In this document: piece by piece, positions 53,391 to 61,189 of the stretch
How the letters are laid out: each line of letters opens with the position of its first letter
How positions within the stretch are numbered: the first letter of the stretch is position 1
Source: Eubacteriales bacterium
GTDB taxonomy: Bacteria; Bacillota; Clostridia; Acetivibrionales; JANLFN01
Direction: 5' to 3'
Assembly: GCA_024655885.1 (NCBI GenBank)
Contig: JANLFN010000003.1
Coordinates: 94,792-158,791 of the forward strand
DNA length: 64,000 nt
Position numbers and translations under genes: made by a program
Notes under the pieces: generated by a model
The model's input: only the letters and a program-made list of their open reading frames with translations
Told to the model about the DNA's origin: nothing
Database searches by the model: none

Positions 53391-54329
53391 TTAACTCAGC
53401 CTGATGCGGGGATCCAGAAAGACATAGCATAGGTCCACCAGCAGATTGACCAGAACAAAAATCACCGCCATAAGCAGCACATACCCCTGGATGACCGTGT
53501 AATCCTTCAGGAAAATGGCATCCACCGCATATTTCCCGATGCCCGGCCAGGAAAAGATGGTTTCCACAATAAAGGAGCCGCTCAGCAGTCCCCCGAAATT
53601 CATCCCCAAAAGGGTAACCGCCGGAAGAAGGGCGTTTTTCAGCGCATGCCGCGCAATGACCAGCCTTTCCCGGAGTCCCTTAGCCCTGGCCGTATTGATG
53701 AAATCCTTTTGCAGCACTTCCAGCATGCTGGTCTTAAGCAGCCGGATGTAGGGGGCCGCCAGGCCAAAGCCCAGGGTAAAGGCGGGCAGCACCAGGTGCT
53801 TGATCCCCCCCATGCCCACCACCGGGAATAGCTTTAACCGCACGGCCAGAGCATAGATCAGGAGCAGCCCCAGCCAGAAGCCGGGCATGGAGGAGCCCAG
53901 CAGGGCGCATACCCGGCTGATGTGGTCTATGGGCGAGCCGGGATAGATCGCCGCAAAGATGCCCAGGGGCAGCGCAATGACGGCCGTGAATGCCAGAGCG
54001 CACAGCGCCAGCCTCAAGGTGGCCGGAAAGCGCAGCAGCAGCTCCTGGGCCACAGGCAGTCCCGAGTTGAAGGACTGGCCGAGATCCAGGTGGATCACCT
54101 TCCACAGCCAGCGGATATACTGGCGGTATACCGGACCCTCCAGGCCCAGCTTTTGGCGCATGGCTTCCACGGCTTCAGAGGTGGGCTGCACCCCCGAAGC
54201 CCTGATGGCAATTTCCGCCGGATCTCCGGGAGTCAGGTTGATCAGGGCAAAAGTGACCACCGAAACCCCCAGCAAAACCGGGATCAAAGCCAGCAGGCGT
54301 TTTAACAGAAACCGTTTTATCTCACTCAC
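53391..54329 (-). CDS. Opp/Nik-type permease (OppB/NikB-like), module A
   Basis: 312 residues. FALINLTPGDPAEIAIRA near the N-terminus, the EAA-like loop TARAKGLRERLVIARHALKN, and ETIFSWPGIGKYAVDAIFLKDYT at the C-terminus match NikB/DppB. Six membrane helices. Situated between methyltransferase copy 3 and OppC; 155 bases separate it from the methyltransferase stop. Confidence 0.87.
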   Translation of the reverse strand: MSEIKRFLLKRLLALIPVLLGVSVVTFALINLTPGDPAEIAIRASGVQPTSEAVEAMRQKLGLEGPVYRQYIRWLWKVIHLDLGQSFNSGLPVAQELLLRFPATLRLALCALAFTAVIALPLGIFAAIYPGSPIDHISRVCALLGSSMPGFWLGLLLIYALAVRLKLFPVVGMGGIKHLVLPAFTLGFGLAAPYIRLLKTSMLEVLQKDFINTARAKGLRERLVIARHALKNALLPAVTLLGMNFGGLLSGSFIVETIFSWPGIGKYAVDAIFLKDYTVIQGYVLLMAVIFVLVNLLVDLCYVFLDPRIRLS

Positions 54330-54484
54330 CTTCTTTCCTTTTTTTCACATCCCCGGTTCCATGCCGGGGGAAAGCTGGGATAAAACAAAATTCCGGCAAT
54401 ACCCCTTCTGCTCTATCAGCACGGGATAGGAGCCTGTTTCCGCCGCTTTTCCGCCGTGAAGCACCACCGGATTATCCGCCCCCT

Positions 54485-55234
54485 CTATTTTTCCACGGCC
54501 AGCATAAACATGGGCCTTGACCTGTACTTCAGCCTTTCGGCCTCATCCCACACCCGTGCGCCGATATCCACATTGCAGTAAATTTTTTTGAAGCCGGTGC
54601 GGATGAGCGCATCAAAATCCCATTGAGGGCGCAATCGGCTGTTCATGGGCATGGACCGCCGAAAATCGTCCATCTTTTCCCCATGCTTGTCCAGGCGGGC
54701 CTTTTCTCCATACTTTTCCATATAGGCACGTTCATCCTCTTCAAACTTCCGCCTGTACTCCTCGTCGAAGAAGCGCAGATTCCAGTTGGCATCGAAGATG
54801 AGGATTCTTCCGTCGGGGCGCAGGACGCGCTTCCATTCCCTGTACGCAGCTTCCGCATCCCGCAGGGTCCACGTCACGTTGCGGCTGACAATCAGATCAA
54901 AGCTCTCCTCTTCAAAGTTCAGGCTGTGGCTGTCCATGACATGAAAGGTGGGCTGGACCCCGGAACGCCGTGCGTTTTCCCGGGCATAAGCGATCATTTC
55001 CCCGGTGCAGTCCACCGCTGTGACATTGTGACCCGCAAGGGTTAAAATAATTGCAAAAAATCCGGGGCCCGTACCCACGTCGAGGATATCCAGTTTTTCC
55101 TTGGGAGGTGCGCTCTCCAGGATCAGTTCGGCCCATGCCTTTTTTTTGAAGCTGTCCAGCTCCTTTTGCACAATGTGGCTGTAGTTTTCCGCCGAGTCGG
55201 CCCAATTGTTTTCAACAAGTTCCTGTAAATCCAT
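54485..55234 (-). CDS. Class I SAM-dependent methyltransferase, metal-transporter-linked family, copy 3
   Basis: 249 residues. Motif I LDILDVGTGPGFFAIILTLAGH near residue 47, acidic TAVDCTGEMIAYARENA, then VSRNVTWTLRDAEAAYREWKR and RILIFDANWNLRFFDEEY. The C-terminal block RLRPQWDFDALIRTGFKKIY and LKYRSRPMFMLAVEK matches copies 1 and 2. It sits between the ATPase and permease genes of module A, so this module has two methyltransferases. Closest relatives by eye are the other two copies in the window, which suggests duplication within the island. Confidence 0.86.
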   Translation of the reverse strand: MDLQELVENNWADSAENYSHIVQKELDSFKKKAWAELILESAPPKEKLDILDVGTGPGFFAIILTLAGHNVTAVDCTGEMIAYARENARRSGVQPTFHVMDSHSLNFEEESFDLIVSRNVTWTLRDAEAAYREWKRVLRPDGRILIFDANWNLRFFDEEYRRKFEEDERAYMEKYGEKARLDKHGEKMDDFRRSMPMNSRLRPQWDFDALIRTGFKKIYCNVDIGARVWDEAERLKYRSRPMFMLAVEK

Positions 55235-55270
55235 CTTGTATCCCCCCTACCTCGTATAAAAAAATTAATT

Positions 55271-56284
55271 CTATGCTGACTGTCCAGCCGACGGATCCGG
55301 TCCCTGCAGCCGGCATCCTTTCCCTTGCATTCCTCTAAAAAGGTGGCAGGCCACCTGATGGTGGTCATCCACAAACTTCAACGCCGGCTTCGCCGTTTTG
55401 CACACAGGCTCTGCGTACAGGCACCGGTTGTTGAAAAGACATCCGTCGGATGCTGTTCCGCGCTCCAGTTCTCCTTTGAGCAACACTTTTTTTTCTCTGC
55501 GCTTTCTGGGGTCGGTGGTTAAAGCTGCGGAAAGCAGGGCCACCGTATAAGGATGGCGCGCCTTGCCGCTCTCCACCGCCTCGCGGGGGATAACCTCCAC
55601 AATGCTACCCATATACATGACGGCAATTCGGTCGCACATGCGCTTCACCGCCGACAGGTCATGGGATATGAACAGGTAGGTCAGCCCCAACTGGCTTTTC
55701 AGGTTTCCCAGCAGCCGCAGCACCTGTCCCCGGATGGTAAAATCCAGGCTGGACACCGGCTCGTCACACACCACGAACTCCGGATTCAGCACCAGCGCCC
55801 TGGCAATGCCCACCCGCTGGCGCTGCCCTCCGCTGAGCTGGGACGGGTACCGGAAGGCATATTCCTCGTCCAGCCCCACCTTTTCAAGCACCTGGACCAC
55901 CTGTTCCCTGTAGGCCGTCCTGGACATCTTTTTGTAATTGGCCAGCGGCTCGGTGATAATCTGTTCCACCGTAAAATGGGGATTGAAGGAGCTGCCGCTG
56001 TTTTGAAAGATGATTTGAATATCCTTCCGGAGCCTGCGCATATGGCCGTATCTGTAGCCGGTAATATCCTCCCCTTTGAAAAGCACCTGGCCTGAAGTGA
56101 TTTTCTCCAACCGGAGGATCATCCTGCTCAGGGTGCTTTTCCCGCAGCCGCTTTCGCCCACCAGTCCCAGAGTTTCACCCTTCAGGATGGTCAGATTTAC
56201 ATCTGAAACCGCATATATCCTGTGGGACGCAGGGCTGTCCTCGTTATAGCACTTTGATAAGCCTATGGTTTCAATCAGTTTCAT
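55271..56284 (-). CDS. Opp/Nik-type ABC transporter ATPase (OppF/NikE-like), module A
   Basis: 337 residues. Walker [10 protein letters not shown] near 44, signature LSGGQRQRVGIARALV near 150, Walker B FVVCDEPVSSLDFT. The C-terminal extension has DGCLFNNRCLYAEPVCKTAKP and YKVACHLF-type end (actual HHQVACHLF), the Cys cluster seen also in module C. Precedes the methyltransferase by 36 bases. Confidence 0.86.
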   Translation of the reverse strand: MKLIETIGLSKCYNEDSPASHRIYAVSDVNLTILKGETLGLVGESGCGKSTLSRMILRLEKITSGQVLFKGEDITGYRYGHMRRLRKDIQIIFQNSGSSFNPHFTVEQIITEPLANYKKMSRTAYREQVVQVLEKVGLDEEYAFRYPSQLSGGQRQRVGIARALVLNPEFVVCDEPVSSLDFTIRGQVLRLLGNLKSQLGLTYLFISHDLSAVKRMCDRIAVMYMGSIVEVIPREAVESGKARHPYTVALLSAALTTDPRKRREKKVLLKGELERGTASDGCLFNNRCLYAEPVCKTAKPALKFVDDHHQVACHLFRGMQGKGCRLQGPDPSAGQSA

Positions 56285-56313
56285 TTCTCTCTTTCCTTCC
56301 GGAGAAGTGTATT

Positions 56314-57105
56314 TCAGGAAATTGAACCCAGGAGCTCTTTTGTGTAGCTATGGCGCGGATTTTCAAAGATACCATATACGCTGCCCTTTTCTACGATCTT
56401 TCCGGCCTTCATCACGTATACGTCATCCGCCATTTCCGCCACAACCCCCAGGTCATGGGTGATGAGGAGCACACCCATGCCTGACTCCTTCTTAAGCCGG
56501 TTCAGTTCCTCCAGTATTTCCGCCTGTATGGTCAGATCAAGGGCGGTGGTGGGTTCATCCGCAATCAGCACCGACGGATTGGACGCCATGGCTATGGCGA
56601 TCATTACCCTCTGGCACATTCCGCCGCTGAGCTGGAAGGTATAGCTTTTCATGATCTTTTCAGGGCGATCCAGACCCACTTTTTGAAGCAGCCGGAGGCT
56701 GCGTTCCCGCGCCTCTTCCCCGGATACCTTCTCGTGGGCCAGTATGGCTTCCGATAACTGCCATCCGATTTTCATCACCGGATTCAACGCGGCGTACGGG
56801 TCCTGGAACACCATGGATATTTCCCTGCCGCGGACTCCCCGCATTTCCTCCCTGCTACACTTGCGGATATCCCGGCCCTTCAGCAGCACCTGCCCTGAAA
56901 CAATCTTTCCGGGCCTTTCAATCAGGCCCAACACCGAAAGGGAAGTTATGGATTTTCCGCAGCCGCTTTCACCCACCAAAGCCGTTATCCTGCCCTTATA
57001 TACGTCAATATCCACTCCGTCCACCGCTTTGACTGCCACATTCCCACGGCTGTCATAAAAATAGGTCCGCAGATCCCTAATGCTCAATACCGCTTGATCT
57101 TCCAC
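56314..57105 (-). CDS. Opp/Nik-type ABC transporter ATPase (OppD/NikD-like, short), module A
   Basis: About 263 residues from GTG 57105, six bases after GGAGGG; the frame upstream runs through the leader terminator and is not translated. Walker [10 protein letters not shown] near 45, signature [16 protein letters not shown] near 160, Walker [15 protein letters not shown]. It lacks the Cys-bearing C-terminus of its partner. First gene of module A, immediately behind leader copy 5. Confidence 0.86.
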   Translation of the reverse strand: MEDQAVLSIRDLRTYFYDSRGNVAVKAVDGVDIDVYKGRITALVGESGCGKSITSLSVLGLIERPGKIVSGQVLLKGRDIRKCSREEMRGVRGREISMVFQDPYAALNPVMKIGWQLSEAILAHEKVSGEEARERSLRLLQKVGLDRPEKIMKSYTFQLSGGMCQRVMIAIAMASNPSVLIADEPTTALDLTIQAEILEELNRLKKESGMGVLLITHDLGVVAEMADDVYVMKAGKIVEKGSVYGIFENPRHSYTKELLGSIS

Positions 57106-57125
57106 CCTTTTCCCTCCTGGTATCA

Positions 57126-57310
57126 AAAACAAAAAGCCACGAAGTTTAAAATAATCGCGTTTGCGGCTTATCTTAACCTCCGTGGCTAAACTATCTAGAG
57201 TATGAACTTTTTAAACCTGAACTGCGTGATTGTATCCCAACAGACCCATCTTAGCCTTCGAAGCTAAATTGTAATGAGTGTATTATAATATAAGTTTTTG
57301 GTGTTGTAAA
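57126..57310 (-). promoter_or_regulatory. Double-hairpin leader RNA, copy 5 (Opp module A), with promoter
   Basis: Promoter TTTACA (57305-57310), 17 bases, TATAAT (57282-57287). Hairpin 1 at 57251-57267 is TTAGCT-TCGAA-GGCTAA. Hairpin 2 at 57173-57189 is TTAGCC-ACGGA-GGTTAA; the same strand forms the 5' arm of a terminator whose 3' arm TTTAAACTTCGTGGC is followed by TTTTTGTTTTTG. The first gene begins about 20 bases after the T-run. This is the cleanest copy. Confidence 0.78.
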
Positions 57311-57335
57311 TAAATATTTTCTCTATTTTGTAACT

Positions 57336-57827
57336 TTATTCTTCATTTTTTTCGGAGTGGTTTTCTTTAAACTCTTGAAGTCTTCTCATAACGTCGGGAT
57401 TCCTGTCAAGAAACTCGTTTAAGAGTTCAATATTTTTAAGGGTATTCACGCTGATGCTGTGCTCCACCAGTTCGGTTTCCTCCAGAATGTTTTCGCTGAC
57501 ACCGATGGCTTTAAAAAATTTTTCAATGATATTGTGCCTGTTCAAAAGGAATCTGCCCAACGCTTTTCCGTTTTCGGTCAAAAAAATAATCCCGTATTTT
57601 TTGTAATCCAAAAGTCCCAGGTCTGTGAGCTTCTGAACCATCTTTGTGGCAGAGGAAGGCTTGACGTTCAGCAGCTCGGACAGGATATTTATCCTCATAT
57701 AGCCATCTTCCATAATATTTCTGTAAATCATCTCCAGATAATCCTCCATGGCCGAAGTCAGCGCATTCTTATTCTGGCTGAGGATCTGGTATCCCCGTAC
57801 CGTATGAAATGTTTCACCGTCATGCAT
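57336..57827 (-). CDS. DtxR/MntR-family metal-dependent transcriptional regulator
   Basis: About 163 residues from ATG 57827. Winged helix: AMEDYLEMIYRNI, then INILSELLNVKPSSATKMVQKLTDLGLLDY near residues 46-75, with a wing YKKYGIIFLTENGKAL. The dimerisation/metal domain follows: RFLLNRHNIIEKFFKAIGVSENILEETELVEHSIS, where His and Glu ligands are in the expected places. No C-terminal SH3-like domain, as in MntR. Divergent from feoAB, which it may control with Fe or Mn; it lies just upstream of the leader copy 5 promoter on the same strand. Confidence 0.85.
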   Translation of the reverse strand: MHDGETFHTVRGYQILSQNKNALTSAMEDYLEMIYRNIMEDGYMRINILSELLNVKPSSATKMVQKLTDLGLLDYKKYGIIFLTENGKALGRFLLNRHNIIEKFFKAIGVSENILEETELVEHSISVNTLKNIELLNEFLDRNPDVMRRLQEFKENHSEKNEE

Positions 57828-57996
57828 GTCTACCACTACCTCACTTGCGGAAAAAATTCTACTCTAATTTAAATTATATTCGTAGCACTCTCATTATATA
57901 TTTCATATATTGTATTAGTCCCGGGAAAAACTATTTCTTTCCTCTTTAAAGGGATAAATAAAGCATAGACGTAACAATGGCAGGAGGTCTAATTCT

Positions 57997-58236
57997 ATGG
58001 AAGAGAGGCTTATACCGTTAAATTTTTTACCTCTGGGAAAAAAGGCGAAAGTAAAGGAGCTCACATCGGAGGGAGCCGTCCGGAGAAGGATGCTGGATCT
58101 CGGACTGATTTCGGATACTGTGGTGGAGGCGCTTCAAAAAAGCCCTTCCGGTGATCCGACGGCATACCACATCAGGGGAGCCGTCATCGCCCTTCGTTCG
58201 GAGGAAGCCTGCAAAATTATGGTGGAATCGCTTTAG
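57997..58236 (+). CDS. feoA: Ferrous iron transport protein FeoA
   Basis: 79 residues, a small SH3-like beta-barrel that associates with FeoB. PLNFLPLGKKAKVKELTSEG, RRRMLDLGLISDTVVEAL and SGDPTAYHIRGAVIALRSEEACKI are all typical. ATG 57997 follows GGCAGGAGGTCTAATTCT. It precedes feoB by 40 bases. The A/T-rich region upstream, shared with the divergent DtxR-type gene, probably holds its operator. Confidence 0.93.
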   Translation: MEERLIPLNFLPLGKKAKVKELTSEGAVRRRMLDLGLISDTVVEALQKSPSGDPTAYHIRGAVIALRSEEACKIMVESL

Positions 58237-58276
58237 CCGTCTGCAGCACACCATTTATGAAGGAGGGATTTCTAAC

Positions 58277-60427
58277 ATGGGACTTACCAACCAATCTACA
58301 GGCGTAGGCGTACTGGGAGGCGGCCTCAGGATTGAACGCACTACGCCGGATGACAGGATCATCGCACTCACAGGAAACCCAAACGTGGGAAAAAGCACGG
58401 TTTTCAACAGCCTGACGGGATTGAACCAGCACACCGGAAACTGGCCCGGTAAAACAGTCACCAATGCCCAGGGAAAATACAGGTATAAGGGAAGGAATTT
58501 CATTCTGGTGGACATACCGGGAACTTACTCCCTAATGGCCAATTCGGTGGAGGAAGAGGTGGCCAGGGATTTCATCTGCTTCGGCAAACCGGATGCGGCG
58601 GTTGTGGTTACCGATGCAACCTGCCTGGAAAGAAACCTGAACCTGGTTCTGCAAACCCTTGAAATTACAGACAAGGTGGTGGTTTGTGTCAACCTTGTAG
58701 ACGAGGCAAAAAGGAAAAAAATAAACATCGACTGCAAAGAGCTGTCAAAACGTCTGGGCGTACCCGTGATTCCCACCAGCGCACGAAGCGGAGAAGGGCT
58801 TAAGGAGCTAATGGACGCGGTCTATGAGGTTTCAATCAGGAATCACATCACCGACCCTATTCACATTACATATGACGCCCCTATTGAAGAGGCGGTGCAA
58901 GCACTGGAAACCAGAATATGGGAGCTGATCGACGGCAGGATCAATAACCGCTGGGTTGCACTCAAGCTCCTTGAAGGAGATGCGGTCCTGCTTGATTCCC
59001 TAGGCAGGTACTTGAAATTTAACCTTCTGGAGGACAAAGACCTGTGTTTCCTTGTGGAGCGTGCAAAAAGACAGCTAGCTGAAAAGGGCGTGAATACCGA
59101 TGAACTGCGGGACAGGATGGTATCCCGGATCATTGACACAGCCGAAAACATCTGCAGCCGTGCGGTAACCTTCGAAAACAAGCAGTACAACAGCACAGAC
59201 AGAAAAATCGACAATATCCTTACCTCAAGGGCATTCGGGATACCCATCATGCTGGGACTGCTGGCGGGGATATTCTGGCTCACCATTGCCGGCGCCAATA
59301 TTCCCTCCGAAATGATCGCCTCTTTTCTTTTCGGGCTTGAAGAAAAACTGACGGATTTCTTCCTAAGAGCAGGTGCCCCCGGCTGGGTTCACGGCGCCCT
59401 GGTGCTTGGCATGTACCGCACACTCGCCTGGGTGATTTCGGTAATGCTGCCCCCCATGGCCATTTTCTTCCCTCTGTTCACCCTTTTGGAAGACCTGGGT
59501 TACCTGCCGAGAGTGGCCTTTAACCTGGATAACCTCTTCAAAAAGGCATGCGCCCACGGGAAACAGGCCTTGACCATGTGCATGGGCTTCGGCTGCAATG
59601 CCGCAGGCGTTACAGGGTGCAGAATTATTGACTCTCCAAGGGAACGACTGATCGCCATCCTGACCAATGTGTTTGTTCCCTGCAACGGACGTTTCCCCAC
59701 ACTGATTGCCATATCCTCCATTTTCATAGGAGGCACGGTGGGCGGCGCTTTCCATTCGCTTGCTTCTACCCTGGCCCTTACAGGGCTTATCCTGTTCGGC
59801 ATTATGATGACACTGCTGGTGTCCAGCATCCTATCCAGGACAATCCTTAAAGGCCTGCCTTCCTCTTTTATCCTGGAGCTCCCCTCCTACCGCAAGCCCC
59901 AGGTGGGAAGGATTATTATCCGCTCCATACTTGACAGGACCCTGTTTGTCTTAGGCCGCGCCGCTGCGATTGCCGCGCCTGCAGGGCTGGTCCTGTGGAT
60001 TATGGCCAATATCCGGGTGGGGGACCTAAGCCTGCTGACCCACGCCGCAGGCTTCCTGGACCCCTTTGCAAAACTGCTGGGAATGGACGGGTATATCCTG
60101 ATGGCTTTTATACTGGGTTTACCGGCAAATGAAATTGTTGTCCCCATTATCATCATGAGCTATATGGCGTCTAATTCCATATTGGAATTGGAAAAAATGG
60201 AGGATTTGAGACAGCTTCTGGTATCCCACGGCTGGACCTGGCTTACGGGAGTATGCGTCATGCTGTTCTCCCTCATGCACTTTCCCTGTGGCACCACCCT
60301 GTGGACCATCCGGAAGGAAACCCAAAGTGTGAAATGGACCTTTGTCTCCTTCGTCCTGCCCACCGCCGCCGGCATCCTGGTATGCTTTATTGCCGCAAAT
60401 GCAGCGCGGCTGCTGGGATTGGCATAA
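58277..60427 (+). CDS. feoB: Ferrous iron transporter FeoB
   Basis: 716 residues from ATG 58277, which follows AAGGAGGGATTTCTAAC; the longer frame overlaps feoA. GTPase domain: G1 GNPNVGKST, G3 DIPGTYSL, G4 here NLVDEAKR in place of NKxD, common in FeoB. Membrane part: Gate motifs CMGFGCNAAGVTGCRII and PCNGRFPTL, with LPANEIVVPIIIM. About ten helices. Some N-terminal residues before the GTPase (TNQSTGVGVLGGGLRIERT) are unusual. Iron(II) uptake under low oxygen. Confidence 0.94.
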   Translation: MGLTNQSTGVGVLGGGLRIERTTPDDRIIALTGNPNVGKSTVFNSLTGLNQHTGNWPGKTVTNAQGKYRYKGRNFILVDIPGTYSLMANSVEEEVARDFICFGKPDAAVVVTDATCLERNLNLVLQTLEITDKVVVCVNLVDEAKRKKINIDCKELSKRLGVPVIPTSARSGEGLKELMDAVYEVSIRNHITDPIHITYDAPIEEAVQALETRIWELIDGRINNRWVALKLLEGDAVLLDSLGRYLKFNLLEDKDLCFLVERAKRQLAEKGVNTDELRDRMVSRIIDTAENICSRAVTFENKQYNSTDRKIDNILTSRAFGIPIMLGLLAGIFWLTIAGANIPSEMIASFLFGLEEKLTDFFLRAGAPGWVHGALVLGMYRTLAWVISVMLPPMAIFFPLFTLLEDLGYLPRVAFNLDNLFKKACAHGKQALTMCMGFGCNAAGVTGCRIIDSPRERLIAILTNVFVPCNGRFPTLIAISSIFIGGTVGGAFHSLASTLALTGLILFGIMMTLLVSSILSRTILKGLPSSFILELPSYRKPQVGRIIIRSILDRTLFVLGRAAAIAAPAGLVLWIMANIRVGDLSLLTHAAGFLDPFAKLLGMDGYILMAFILGLPANEIVVPIIIMSYMASNSILELEKMEDLRQLLVSHGWTWLTGVCVMLFSLMHFPCGTTLWTIRKETQSVKWTFVSFVLPTAAGILVCFIAANAARLLGLA

Positions 60428-60428
60428 A

Positions 60429-60487
60429 GACAAGGGGGACGGTTCTTCTGTCTGGTTTAACCAGACAGAAGAACCGTCCCCCTTGTC
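60429..60487. repeat. Long palindromic repeat (GTTCTTCTGTCTGG type), copy 2
   Basis: GACAAGGGGGACGG, then GTTCTTCTGTCTGG and exact complements, making a stem of about 27 bp with a TTTAA centre. Same core as 49881-49926. It sits between the convergent feoB and ECF S genes and may terminate both. Confidence 0.85.
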
Positions 60488-60502
60488 GTCGACTTGTCGA
60501 CT

Positions 60503-61189
60503 CTATCGTTCCAATAAGCCGTACTTGAGCTTTATGCGTTGCAGCACCTTCAGCCAGCTGTTGGACAGCAGCCCCAGGAAGAAGGCGTTGGACAGCCCGT
60601 GCACCAGGTCGAAGTAAAAGCTGGCGGCGAACCCTCCCAGTACAGTCTCCCAGGTGAGGGGGTGGATGAAGCCGATGACGTACCACACGTCCATAATCCA
60701 GCCGAATATAAAGCCCCAGACCAGCCCAAAAGCCATCAGGCCAAGTCTTTTCTCAAGCCGGCTTTTTTTCTGCAGCAGTCCCGCCGTCAGCCCCATCAGG
60801 CCCCAGGAGAACATCTGCCATGGGGTCCACGGCCCCTGGCCGAAAAACATATTGGACACAATAGCGGCGACGGCCCCCACCATAAACCCGGCTTCCGGCC
60901 CGAAGGCCAGGCCCGTCATGATGACCACGAAGGAGGTGGGCTTTACATTGGGCAGAGCTGCAAAAAGCACCCTGCCAGCGGCAGCAATGGCGGCAAGCAT
61001 TGAAATGAGCACCATTTCCCTTGCATTCTGCTTCCCGGCCTCAAACCGGATAAAAAAGGGCACGGTTGAAATCAGCACCAGCAAAATTCCCAGCAACAGG
61101 TACTGGTCCTGCAGCCAGAAGGTCGAAATGCCCAGAACCGCCACAAACAGCAGGACCACTACCATCAGGCGGGGTTTTAAATGTTGCAT
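60503..61189 (-). CDS. ECF transporter S component, cobalamin-type candidate
   Basis: 228 residues with about six helices. After two N-terminal segments, the S-component core opens REMVLISMLAAIAAAGRVLFAALPNVKPTSF and continues GLAFGPEAGFMVGAVAAIVSNMFFGQGPWTPWQMFSWGLMG, a signature of the CbrT-like and related S components. With a linked DUF4430 protein, cobalamin is the best guess. Overlaps the ATPase gene by 13 bases. Confidence 0.75.
   Translation of the reverse strand: MQHLKPRLMVVVLLFVAVLGISTFWLQDQYLLLGILLVLISTVPFFIRFEAGKQNAREMVLISMLAAIAAAGRVLFAALPNVKPTSFVVIMTGLAFGPEAGFMVGAVAAIVSNMFFGQGPWTPWQMFSWGLMGLTAGLLQKKSRLEKRLGLMAFGLVWGFIFGWIMDVWYVIGFIHPLTWETVLGGFAASFYFDLVHGLSNAFFLGLLSNSWLKVLQRIKLKYGLLER

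Noticed and set aside
26269-57310. Leaders as ANTAR-protein targets.
   Set aside because: Two hairpins overlapping a terminator fit, but ANTAR targets have six-base loops with A1 and G4 and usually lie close together. Here the loops have five bases and the spacing is 60-85 bases. No ANTAR gene is seen in the window.
49881-60487. The two long palindromes as a CRISPR array or attachment sites.
   Set aside because: They are single, far apart, perfectly self-complementary units without spacers and match a dispersed intergenic palindrome type.
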